The position numbers and the translations under genes were made by a program. From Neocallimastix lanati (nom. inval.) (Eukaryota; Neocallimastigomycota; Neocallimastigomycetes; Neocallimastigales; Neocallimastigaceae): a stretch of DNA of 20,000 nt. Under the pieces are notes generated by a model. The model worked only from the letters and a program-made list of their open reading frames with translations, ran no database searches and had not been told where the DNA came from. How positions within the stretch are numbered: position 1 is the first letter of the stretch; every line of letters starts with the position of its first letter. Location of the stretch: the NCBI GenBank assembly GCA_016946835.1, contig JACVTC010000118.1:265001-285000 (forward strand). Direction: 5' to 3'. This document shows, piece by piece, positions 10,873 to 20,000 of this stretch.

Positions 10873-11357
10873 CTACATAGATCTAGTCGATTAAGACAAC
10901 ATAGATTACTGTAGTGGCCAGAGTTCAAATCCCTGGTATGGCATCAAATAAGAACTGAGGTTTTCTCTCCTGGGGTATCATGAAACCCCAATGTTATCCA
11001 AGACATTCCATTAACTGCTTGTTCACCCAACCCTGATACTACTCTTCGATTTAATTATAGGTCTTAATGATATCTTCGGTTAATTCTATAGGAGTTGGGT
11101 GTGACAAATTCATGCACGTTAATGATTACACCCTCAAGGGGAGTGAATGGTTCCCGTTTTGACGTTGGTGGTTAATAGAAATATATGTAGGAATGTATAA
11201 GAAATTAAGCTCCAGGCAAACACGTAATGACGTATTGTGAGCAGCGACCTTATATTAGCATGCTATCTATCATCACACCAACAGTAATAATGGGGCCCTA
11301 ACGGGTGATAGGTACTGTCTACGCATTTTATTTTATTTTATTTTTTTTTTTTTTTTT
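10873..11357 (+). mobile_element. SINE-like element or structured Pol III RNA with tRNA-like head
   Basis: A 470-bp island clearly richer in G and C than its surroundings. The first 71 bases resemble a degenerate tRNA. There is an A-box-like TAGTCGATTAAG (10884-10895). The B box GAGTTCAAATCC (10921-10932) sits in a T arm with four of five stem pairs (10919-10923 with 10931-10935) and a TTCAAAT loop. An inner acceptor stem CATA/TATG joins 10876-10879 to 10937-10940. The unrelated body holds several inverted repeats: TGGGGT/ACCCCA (10971-10976, 10985-10990), CACCCAAC/GTTGGGTG (11024-11031, 11094-11101) and CTATCA/TGATAG (11267-11272, 11306-11311). It ends in TTTTA repeats and a T run at 11325-11357. 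tRNA-like head, unrelated body and simple A/T tail are the classical layout of a tRNA-derived SINE. Target-site duplications cannot be judged in this AT background. A single-copy structured Pol III RNA is the alternative. Confidence 0.6.
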
Positions 11358-12128
11358 AATTTCATTTTCATGATAATTTATGAAATGATCGATATAAGTC
11401 TTTTATATTATATTCCTTACAATAATTTTGTTGAAGTAAAATAAATACAATAATAAAAATATAAATAATTTATTTTAACAGTAATATAAAATATTGTTGA
11501 TACTATTTTAATTCTATTTAATTATGTATTATTTTATAAAATATTAATATTTATTTTATTTTTTTTTATTTTTTTTTTTTATAATTTCATATATATTTTA
11601 ATTAAATTAAAATTTTGTATTATATTATTGACTTCAAAAGAGAAAATTTTTTTCATTACAATTTTTATATTAAATAATAACTTTTAGAATAAAAAAAAAT
11701 TTTTTTTTTTTTTTTCATTTTAAAAGTTATAATTAAAATATAATAATTAAAAAGAAAAAAAATTAATATCAGGTACCGATTTAAGATAAGAATGAATAAA
11801 ATAGGATTAAAAAATTGCAAAGTATATATAAATTTTTTCTTTTTTTTTTTATTTATTGATTATATGAATATTAATTAAAAAACACAAGATTAATAAAAAA
11901 TTAATTTTATTTGTCCAACTTGATTATAATAATTCAGAAAAAAAGTCCATATACAATGAACCTCACCTACAGATGATAAGATTTCTGTTTAAATAATTTT
12001 TTTTTTCTGGATTAGAGTTTGAATTTACAATCTGAAAAAAATTATGGTCTTCTTCTTTAAAGGTATTGGCCCTGCTGGTTTGTCTTTCTTCATATATATA
12101 AAAGAAATTACATAAAAATTTTTATTAA
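11358..12128. other. AT-rich spacer with one short coding-like patch
   Basis: Mostly A/T runs. The patch at about 11910-12100 is less AT-biased. On the plus strand a 22-codon frame (12044-12112) contains GIGPAGLSFF, which superficially resembles a dinucleotide-binding glycine motif. On the minus strand a short open stretch includes FQIVNSNSNPEKK. Neither extends or matches a family convincingly, so no gene is called. Confidence 0.4.
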
Positions 12129-13000
12129 TTTTTTTTTTTTTTTAAAAAAAAAGAAAAAGAAAAAGAAATATTTTGAGTTTTGAGTATCAAAAAATGAAGG
12201 CGGTTTAAATCTTGTTCTTTAAAGTCGACATTCCAGTTGATTTTAAAAAATTATTAATTTTAATTAGTAAGTCATTGAAAATATTATTAATAGTGTTATG
12301 TTCTGATTTTTTAGTGTTTGTTAAACTATTATTTGAATATGTTATTGTTTCATAGATTATTTATTGATTTATTTATATTTATAATTGTTTTCTATTAAAA
12401 TAATTAAATTGCAATTATTTTCGCATGGCATTGTGTTTTATTCTACTAATTTGAAAATGTTATGGAAAATGACCATAAATCGAGGCTGAGTTCGTTGATC
12501 ATAAAAAGCTTAAGATAATTTTCAAACATTTAAATAGATATTAAGATAACTATTATTATAAATGTAGCGTATTATATAGGAATTATTTTTAATAAGTAAT
12601 ATTATTTTGTGACGTTGTAAACTTTCTTTGGAAATTTGACATTTTTTCTAATAATTGGTTATTATATATAATGAAAATATTAAGGTAGAAAAGATAGAAA
12701 AAGGAATCAATATTGAAAGTAAAAAAATATAATTAATTTACTGCAATATATATTGTTTCAAAAAAAAAAAAAAAAAAAAAAAAGATATTTAAAGAAAATT
12801 TTATAAAAAATTCATCAACAAATTGAGTGAATTGTTTCCTAAATACTTCAAATTTAGGACGTAAAAGTATCTAGTGTATAAAACTAGGTATATTACTTTC
12901 ATTATAGCAATGACAGCATGCTGGTAATCTTTTGATACCAATTTGCTTTAACCATAAGATTTCACATAAAATATGAATCCATATTTAATTCGTCTAATTC

Positions 13001-13031
<31 letters not shown>

Positions 13032-13330
13032 AAGAGAAAATTGGGAATATTTTAGAAATAATCGTTGAATAAATTTTAAATCAAATTTTAAATTTTTTGC
13101 GTTTAATTGATATGATTGTAGGGTTACTTGATTAATGAATATTTTCCCAGTAAAACTTTTGTATTACTCCATTAAATTTATTATTGAGTTTGCATATTGT
13201 TAATTTAGGTGTTTTTTTCCTTCATAAATAATATGAAAGTGTTGGAATATTTTTAAATAAATGAGAAATAATGCAAGAAGATTTTTTCTATTTTTTTAAA
13301 GCATCGAATCATCACCTTAACTGTAAAAAA
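12129..13330 (-). mobile_element. Probable 3' fossil of a non-LTR retrotransposon
   Basis: The minus strand shows broken coding fragments in a LINE-like order. From the 5' side there are TICKLNNKFNGVIQKFYWEN and IKRKKF (about 13085-13215). Next is GIKRLPACCHCYNESNIPSF (Cys-Cys-His-Cys coded at 12907-12924), followed after a frame shift by LLRPKFEVFRKQFTQFVDEFF (about 12806-12870). The spacing C-x2-C ... H ... (C>R)P resembles the zinc-knuckle region after the reverse transcriptase in many non-LTR elements. A final fragment, DLLIKINNFLKSTGMSTLKN, ends at a stop at 12205-12207. About 60 bases beyond lies a 15-T run (12129-12143), which would be a poly(A) tail on the minus strand. A-runs of 24-28 bases (12760-12783, 13001-13028) interrupt the fragments. 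No polymerase core motif is present, so the family call is inference. Confidence 0.42.
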
Positions 13331-13349
13331 TGCAATAGAAACTATTAAC

Positions 13350-13373
13350 AAAAAAAAAAAAAAAAAAAAAAAA
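13350..13373. repeat. 24-base A homopolymer
   Basis: One of several A runs of 20-28 bases in 10.5-15 kb (others at 10538, 12760, 13001 and 14892). They may mark poly(A) tails of plus-strand insertions or be simple slippage products of the AT background; nothing distinguishes the two here. Confidence 0.8.
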
Positions 13374-13620
13374 CTTCATTCATTAAATATTATGTTAAAC
13401 AATTTTTATTAAACACATAAATTAAGTAAATTATTAGTTAGTGTATAATAGGTATTTATTTATTTAATAAAAACATTAAAGTGCTAAAAAATTAGAGAAG
13501 CCTTGATTTTGATTATATTTTTTCGATACTAATATTATTAAAAATAGTTTTATAAGTACAATTTTATATTATTTAATTTCATACATTTAATTTGATTATT
13601 TAATAAAATAATAAAACATT

Positions 13621-13699
13621 AAAGAATACTGATAGTTGGGATCAAACCTGTGAAGTTCAAATTGAAGCCATAGTTACTAATCACTAAAACAAATTCTTC
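13621..13699 (-). other. tRNA-like remnant (pseudo-tRNA or SINE head)
   Basis: The minus strand of this 79-base stretch has tRNA hallmarks. Its ends GAAGAAT and ATTCTTT form a seven-pair acceptor-like stem with one G-T pair. A D-arm-like GTT/AAC encloses an A-box-like TAGTGATTAGTAA. A B-box-like GGTTTGATCCC lies at about 13638-13648. However, no sound anticodon stem can be drawn, the T stem keeps only two pairs, and extra bases separate it from the acceptor arm. It is therefore not called a functional tRNA. A decayed tRNA gene or the head of a tRNA-derived SINE both fit. Confidence 0.42.
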
Positions 13700-13924
13700 A
13701 TTTTTAAATAATTAGTTACATGGACCTTTTCCAGGATTAGGATCTAAGACGAATTTAAAATTTATTCAATTGTAAAAGTTAAACAAAAGTTAATCTAATT
13801 AAAAAAAGAATTGAAAAAAAGTATATTATATTAAAATATATTAAATTGTTTGATTCATGGTTAATACATAAATATACGTTTTTAAAAAATATATATATAA
13901 AAAGGAATTGATTTAGAGTAATTT

Positions 13925-13926
<2 letters not shown>

Positions 13927-13956
<30 letters not shown>
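13927..13956. repeat. 30-base T homopolymer
   Basis: An uninterrupted run of about 30 T in noncoding AT-rich sequence between the tRNA-like remnant and the coding-like fragment at 14.3 kb. No associated element is recognisable. Confidence 0.9.
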
Positions 13957-13960
<4 letters not shown>

Positions 13961-14282
13961 GTAATACATTGATATTTTATGATCATAATAAAGTAATTAA
14001 TATTAATAAAATAATAAAATAGTAGATATTGATAATAATATATTCCTATAGGAATATTAAAAAGTACTATAATTTCATAACCATCTAAAATATAAAAAAA
14101 TGCAAGATAAATATACCATTATAGTACAATACATGAATAATTCAAACATAAAAAAATAGAAAATATATTAAAAAAATAATAAGGTTTTTTTTTTATTTTT
14201 AATTTTTTAATTTTTTATTTTTTAGATTAAGAAGAGAATACACTTCCATTGTTTTATTTAATTATTAAAAAGTATTAATATA

Positions 14283-14710
14283 TTGTATACTTTAATTGTA
14301 AAAATATATTATAATTATGATATGGATAGAAGACCATTTCAACTAGAAGTATTTAATAAAATAAAACAGGGAAGTAACATAGTTTGGAGACTACTAAAAT
14401 CTCGAGTTAATGGAAATATTTTGAGGAGATTCAATTTCCATAAATTCGTTATATTAAAGAACGATTACTACTATTTGTGTAAGATTTAGTAAAAGGGACT
14501 AGCAAAGGAGGTTATTTTGCCGTATCGGTTCGACGTTGACTCTGAATCTTTTAGTTGACTCTGAATCTTTTAATCCGTGAGGCTAACTATATATGGAACA
14601 TTAGTCCCAGAACTCTTTAATTGAAATTCTTATAAATTTTGTTGTTCCCCAATGTTGAATTGTATTTCATCTAATGCTATAATTAACCCCTAACCCTAGT
14701 TTTAAAGTTA
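14283..14710 (+). mobile_element. Coding-like fragment with structured GC-richer tail, possible retroelement 3' end
   Basis: A 68-codon open frame (14283-14489) looks more protein-like than the surrounding shadows, with MDRRPFQLEVFNKIKQGSN and LRRFNFHKFVILKNDYYYLC, ending at TAG. I do not recognise the family. It is followed by about 220 bases of unusually GC-rich sequence. This contains a seven-base inverted repeat GGGACTA/TAGTCCC (14495-14501, 14602-14608), a perfect 19-bp tandem duplication and a telomere-like stretch CCCCTAACCCTAG (about 14687-14699). A C-terminal coding remnant plus structured 3' UTR of a retroelement is the reading I favour. An unrelated small gene or a pseudogene of a host protein cannot be excluded. 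Confidence 0.35.
14535..14572 (+). repeat. Perfect 19-bp direct duplication
   Basis: GTTGACTCTGAATCTTTTA occurs twice without gap or mismatch (14535-14553 and 14554-14572) inside the loop of the GGGACTA/TAGTCCC inverted repeat. The identity in otherwise decayed surroundings suggests a recent duplication or a retained property of the element. Confidence 0.95.
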
Positions 14711-14719
14711 GTGGTACAT

Positions 14720-15835
14720 ATATATAATGAAATAATTAAAATTCTTTTCTTTTTTTTGGAATTCAGTAATTTTTATCATAATTTACTAGTTCATTTAAAC
14801 ATCCAAAAATATTTTTTTACTTTCTATTGAATGCAAGAATTTTTATTCTAATTTATTTAAACATTCACATAATTTCAAATAAATTTTATACAAAAAAAAA
14901 AAAAAAAAAAAATAACAATAAAATAAAAATAAAATAAAATAAAATATAAATTTAAACAATTTTTTATTTTTTTTTTTTTAATAAAAAAAAAAAACAGAAA
15001 AAAGAATGTGTAAAGTTTTAATAATTAAACTATATTACTATATAATGTAAAATAATAATTCCACTCATAAGAAAACAACGAAACCTTAAATAATAATACT
15101 ACTTTTTTTTAAACTTAAATTTAAAAAAAAATCCATTACTTCTTTTTTTTTTTTTTTTTTTTTAATTACATTTTGTAATATATTGTAACATCTACTTTTT
15201 TTTTTTTTTTTTTTATAAACTGTTTTAGTTATAATCCATTGTAATATTAATAATTTTTTTTTATAATTTGTAATATTAAAATTTTTAAACTCCTCTTTAT
15301 TTACTTCAACCTATCATTTTTTTTTCAAAGCTTTATCATTGAATCATTTATAATAACACAATGTAAATATATTCAACTTCTATCAATTTTACCCATTTTT
15401 ATCTATTATAAATATTTTTTATTCCTTGAATTATCCAGTTATTTAATGAACAATTTACCACTTTTCCAAATAATCCATTCAATTTTGTCCTTCATTCATT
15501 TTACTTCGATAATTTTTCCATACTCTTAATTTCACTGCTTTCATAACACCATATTCTACATTAATTTTATATAATTTATTTAAAACTGATTCAAAAATAA
15601 AATTTATAATTAATATTTATGTTACAAAAAATTGATAATTTTGTAATGAAATGTGTACTAAATAATTATTGCATTAATAATATATACACAAAAACTCTTT
15701 TTTAAATATATTATAATTTATGAATTTATATAAAATTCAAATGATAATAATTTAAAAAGAATTAAAATTTTTTTTGGTTTTAAATATTTTTTATTAGAGA
15801 TTATTTTGACAATTATTATCACAACTTTAAGACAT
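14720..15835. other. AT-rich intergenic region
   Basis: Noncoding sequence with A/T runs at 14892-14912, 15143-15163 and 15198-15214. At 15479-15616 the minus strand has a 45-codon open stretch containing VLNKLYKINVEYGVMKAVKL; it is coding-like in composition but has no recognised family and no extension. The part nearest 15835 should be the 3' UTR of the eL19 gene. Confidence 0.55.
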
Positions 15836-16805
15836 TTAATGACCGAAAATAGCAGCCTTTATATTTTTAATATTAAATAATTAAAATTAACATATAATTC
15901 ATTATGTTTAATATATTTATTTATGTTTAATATAATTATTAATTTAATATATTTATTTATATTTAATACAATTATTATTTTTTATATTACCTTCTTTTCA
16001 GCTTGTCTTTGGAGTCTTCTTTCTCTAGCGGCCTTGTTTCTTTGGCGGTGAGCTTCGGATTGTTCGAAGATAAGCTTTTGTCTAGCCTTTTCAGCCTTAG
16101 CAACGTGAATGTATTCCATTAAGACACGCTTGTTCTTGAAAACGTTACCCTTAGACTTGTTGTATAAAACGTGGTATAAGTGCTTATCAATCTTACCGGA
16201 TTCACGGTATTTTCTTAATAAACTTCTAAGAACACGTTGTCTTCTCATCCACATAATGGCTTCTGGCATACGAGCATCAGCGGTACCGTGACGCTTACCG
16301 TAACCAGTGTGTCTACCAAGACGCTTAGCTTCGTGCTTTTGTCTAACTCTGAAACGAGAGTGGGAAGTAGCTGGCTTCTTAACAATGAAACCATCCTTGA
16401 ATAACTTACGGATGTTTTGACCTTTTTTTTTTAATTATAATTATATTTAATTAATTTAATAATTTAATTTTTATCATTGTTTAAAAATTTTATAAACCAA
16501 TTACTAATCCATCTCTACTTACGGGAGTTAGCGGTGGAAATTTCGGTAACTTCATTTGGATCTAACCAGACCTTTCTCTTACCGCACTTAAGAACAGCGG
16601 CTGCCAATCTCTTTTGAGTTCTAAGGTTGACCCTTTTCAATTATAAAAATACATAATTAAATTAATAATTTTTTAAAAACTTTTACACCTCATAAATTGT
16701 TTTCCAACAAACACATTAAATCCAACTTATAACATTAATTAATCAAAAAACACTTTCTCAATTATATATATTCATAAAAAACACTACAAAAAAAAAAATT
16801 TACAT
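15836..16805 (-). CDS. RPL19: 60S ribosomal protein eL19 (RPL19), complete, four exons
   Basis: This encodes eL19, a basic protein of the large cytosolic ribosomal subunit. The exons are 16805-16804 (AT only), 16632-16523, 16421-15991 and 15856-15836. Together they give 564 bases, 187 residues plus TAA, close to the yeast length of 189. Family hallmarks include [27 protein letters not shown] at the N-terminus, [13 protein letters not shown] across the second junction, [38 protein letters not shown] and [16 protein letters not shown]. All three introns have GT-AG ends: 16803-16633 (donor GTAAAT), 16522-16422 (GTAAGT) and 15990-15857 (GTAATA). The first splits the ATG itself, AT|G; yeast RPL19 genes also have an intron at the start codon, so the position appears ancient. 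Codons are strongly biased to GGT, CGT, AAG and C-ending forms, as expected for very high expression. The last exon adds only AAIFGH. The small exons rest on splice logic. Confidence 0.95.
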
Positions 16806-18360
16806 TGTTAATGAACTACTAATGGAAAAAAAGAGAGATTAAAAATATGTGATTCTTGATTCTTTTGTTATAGGACTTTAATTAATTATCAATCAATAAA
16901 ATTATAATTTGTTATTTTTTATATTTTTAACCAATCAAATATATATATTACAAAGCCACCAAGTGAAATTTAAACGTAATGTATACGTAAATACTAAAAT
17001 TTAAATTAGTATATTATGTAAAAATTAATTTAATACTTTTTAATATTATTTATTATAAAAAAAACGAAATTTATATTATAATTAATATTTTATATTTTTT
17101 TATCTCTTATATTTTTATTATTGAAAAAAATTTTTTTATAGTATTAAATCTCAATAATATAAATAGGAAATATAATAAATAATAAACATAAAATAAATAT
17201 TTATTCATTTATTGATTATTTATTAAAATTTATTTCTTAATTATAAATATAAAACATACATAATAATACATAATAATAATAGTAATAATAATAATAATTT
17301 TATTTTATATTTAATTAAAAATAACTAAGCATATATATTATTATTGATAACATTTTGAAAGAATTTTATTATCATTTTTAGAAATCTTAATTCTATGAGT
17401 TTATTTTTTTTCGTATATTATTTTATTAACATTTTTATATATTTTATTTATTTATTTTAAAATAATTTGAGGAGGAATAATAATGAATAAAATATCATTT
17501 ATATAAAATAATATTAAATAAAATTCATAAATGAAATAATATAGTAAGTTATGTAAATACCATTTCTATCATCATTTTCATCATTTTCATAAATATTTGT
17601 TTGCTATAGTTAATTATTTATTATATCGTTATTTTATATCATAAAATGTTAATAGTTTTAAAGAAAATATAATTTTCACAAATTTAAAATTTTATATCAA
17701 CCATTCGAAATAATGAACTATTTAAAACTTTAAAAAGTTAAATTTGATGTTAGAATGATTATAATATAATGACCTAATGTATTACTAAATATATGCTTGA
17801 AAAAGTACAATATATTATAAAATTTTATAAAAATATTATTTATCTTTTATAATAAAAAATTCATAAATAAAATAAGAAAATGAACAAATGAATCATTAAT
17901 TATGTTAAAAATGCATGAAGAATATTAAATATATATGAAATGAAAAAAAAAAATTAATAAAATATATCTATCGTTTTATTATAAAAAGTTTATGATGATT
18001 AGGTTGTATTATTTATAATAATTGTTAATTATCATCAAAAATCAAAAATTTATATTATATATATATTTATAATGTTCTATATTAAAAATAAATATTAAAA
18101 AATTTATTAATATTTACTAAATCTTTAATTATTATGATATTAAAATTTTAATATTTTGGTAATTAATAGCTCTAAATTTAATATATTCATTAAATAATAT
18201 TTTTATAATAAGTTTCTCGAAGTGTGTCAAAAAATATTAAAATTTATATAATTTAACCATAGATTTTAATATATTATAATTTTTTAAAATATAAATTTAA
18301 ATAATGGATTAATTTTAATTATAAATTAAATTTTATTATTAATATTTTTTTTATTTTAAA

Positions 18361-18392
<32 letters not shown>

Positions 18393-18951
18393 TAATAATA
18401 ATAATAAAAAAAAAAAAAAAAAAAAAAAGAATGAAAAATATAAAGGTGAAGGAAGAATAATAAATTAATTTATTAACATTAATTTTAAAAAAAGAGTAAA
18501 AAAAAAAAAAAATAGATATTATTATATTAAAATAATTCAAATATTAAATAATTAAAACAATGAATACATAAAAATTATTTTTTTTAATAAAAAATTATAT
18601 AATATTAACCTTCCATCTTTGAAATTTTTCTATAATATATGTATAATAATAAACATTAATAAAATAAATATTTTCTTAAATATAATTTAGTTTGATAATA
18701 ATATTTGGTATAATTAATCATAATAAAATTTGCTGAACAAGTAATTTATAAATATAATATAAAGATTTTTTTATATTTATATTTATATTTTTTTTTTTAA
18801 ATTTTTTAATAATTTTAAATTTATAAAATTAAAAAAAGCAACATAAAGCAATAATAATATTTAATAAACTAGACATTTAAATTAAATCAAAAAAATTAAA
18901 CAATAAGAAAGAATTAAATAAATAAATTTGGATATACTATAGATAATCAAA
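16806..18951. promoter_or_regulatory. Divergent intergenic region between eL19 and Yos9-like gene
   Basis: About 2.1 kb separate the two head-to-head start codons, so the promoters and 5' UTRs of both genes must lie here. The eL19 leader probably includes the pyrimidine-rich minus-strand stretch CTCTCTTTTTTTCC at about 16821-16834, of a kind often seen near ribosomal protein gene starts. No specific factor site can be claimed. The remainder is A/T runs and a microsatellite, with no coding sequence on either strand. Confidence 0.5.
18358..18428. repeat. (AAT)n microsatellite with 24-A tail
   Basis: About 16 AAT units, with small interruptions, run directly into an A homopolymer at 18405-18428. 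The minus-strand open frame across it translates to Ile/Phe runs and is not a gene. Confidence 0.9.
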
Positions 18952-19949
18952 ATGAAGCTTTATATTTTTCCTTTGATAGGAATTGTATTTAAAAATACTG
19001 TATTTTGTTTTTCCGATAATTATGTATATGAAGATGCATTATCAAAACCACATTTTCAAATTTATTTTTCAGATCAGATTCTTAATAATAATGAAATAGA
19101 TGTTTTGGTAAATATATATTTTTATATTTATCTATATAGTTATTATATAATAATGCTTAATTTATTATTATTATTATTATTATTATTTTTTTTGAATTGC
19201 ATTTATAATTATATGTATATATAGTATTATTTATATATATATGGACTTAATTTACTAATTAAAAAAAATAAAAAAAATAAATGAATAATTTAAATTATTA
19301 TGTATTCATTGTATTCATTATTTAAGGAGAAGGAATCAAAAAATGAAATAATAAAGATGGTATCAAAGGAGAATAACGAACATTATATTTGTGAGATACC
19401 AAAAGTAAAAAAAGAAAAAGATAAAGTAATTCGTAGAAGTAATGTTAGTAATGTTAAAAACGCATTAGCATTATTAGAACCATTAAAAAACAAATGCCTA
19501 TATCATGTAATTTTTATTTTTATATATAAAATATATATTTAAATATATATTTAAATAAATAAATAAATATAAATTATATTAATTATTAATAATATTTGTT
19601 TTACAATTATGAATATAAACAATTAAATAAAATTAATAATAATAATAAAAATAATAAAAACAACCACAATAATAATAAAAGACAAATGGTTGGTGGAGTT
19701 ATGAATTTTGTTATGGAAAAAGTATTCGTCAGTATCATATAGCAGCAAAAAATGAACCTGCAAGATTTAATTCAAATTATATTTTAGGTAAATATGCTAA
19801 ATATTTAGAATTATCGTCAGGAAAACCCGAGGAAACAAAGGAATTAGTAAGAGTAACACCTAACGGTAAAAGCTACTTTACTCAAAAATTTATTGATGGT
19901 ACAAAATGTGATAAAACAAATATACCTCGTACAGCCGAAATTCAAGTAC

Positions 19950-20000
<51 letters not shown>
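18952..20000 (+). CDS. OS-9/Yos9-type ER lectin, MRH domain (5' part, three exons)
   Basis: OS-9/Yos9 proteins are ER-lumen lectins that recognise trimmed N-glycans on misfolded glycoproteins and pass them to the Hrd1 ubiquitin ligase for degradation. Exons are 18952-19107, 19327-19506 and 19682-19945, each a whole number of codons (52, 60 and 88), so all junctions are phase 0. The N-terminus has a short hydrophobic stretch YIFPLIGIVF suited to a signal peptide. Exon 2 contains HYICEIP, typical just before the lectin domain, and ends in KNKCLYH. Splicing then gives [20 protein letters not shown] QYH, with the double Trp and the Gln of the mannose pocket. Exon 3 closes with GTKCDKTNIPRTAEIQ, supplying the pocket Arg and Glu. 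Donors are GTAAAT, GTAATT and a less typical GTACTT. The last MRH strand (pocket Tyr) and everything after it lie beyond the window. Exon 2's acceptor (AG at 19325-19326) was chosen by frame and homology. Confidence 0.87.
19950..20000 (+). repeat. (TTA)n microsatellite in intron 3 of the Yos9-like gene
   Basis: At least 50 bp of pure TTA repeat begins four bases after the proposed donor GTACTT at 19946 and continues past the window edge. It shows that exon 3 cannot continue: reading on would give a Leu homopolymer in place of the conserved end of the MRH domain. Confidence 0.9.

Noticed and set aside
12044-12112. GIGPAGLSFF resembling a flavoprotein glycine motif
   Set aside because: The open stretch is only 22 codons, has no following Rossmann-fold sequence and no splice partners; a chance match is likely.
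13621-13699. Functional tRNA gene
   Set aside because: A- and B-box-like sequences and an acceptor stem are present, but no anticodon stem and only a two-pair T stem can be formed.
15479-15616. Minus-strand 45-codon coding-like stretch
   Set aside because: Composition is plausible, but it has no start, no recognised family and no continuation in other frames.
16109-16291. Plus-strand 60-codon open frame
   Set aside because: It is the antisense shadow of eL19 exon 3.

Overview
This window looks like nuclear DNA of an anaerobic gut fungus (Neocallimastigomycota, e.g. a Piromyces or Neocallimastix relative). The base composition is extremely AT-rich, with long A/T homopolymers and ATT/AAT microsatellites. 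Coding sequence is rich in Asn, Gln, Lys and Ser, introns are short with GTAA-type donors, a highly expressed ribosomal protein gene uses noticeably more C-ending codons, and there is a decayed FLYWCH/MULE transposase of a type common in these fungi. The organism call is inference; the sequence itself establishes only a very AT-rich, intron-containing eukaryote.

Layout. (1) 1-4762, minus: the first 1587 codons of one uninterrupted gene for a Pho85/PCL-type cyclin with a very long Gln/Asn-rich and charged tail; it runs off the left edge. (2) 4763-8400: gene-free AT desert with long T tracts and a roughly 165-bp TTA microsatellite. (3) 8405-14720: a graveyard of mobile DNA. It holds a frameshifted FLYWCH-MULE transposase (minus), an AT minisatellite, a GC-richer structured element with a tRNA-like Pol III head (SINE-like, plus), a probable non-LTR retrotransposon 3' fossil (minus), a second tRNA-like remnant (minus), and a coding-like fragment with a structured tail (plus). 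(4) 15836-16805, minus: a complete four-exon eL19 ribosomal protein gene whose ATG is split by its first intron. (5) 16806-18951: AT-rich divergent intergenic region. (6) 18952-20000, plus: the 5' part of an OS-9/Yos9-type ER lectin gene, with three exons carrying the MRH mannose-binding domain, cut by the right edge.

The three host genes serve unrelated functions (CDK regulation, translation, ER-associated degradation). They are separate, individually transcribed genes. eL19 and the Yos9-like gene are head to head and could share the 2.1-kb promoter region. No CRISPR array, operon or complete transposon is present.
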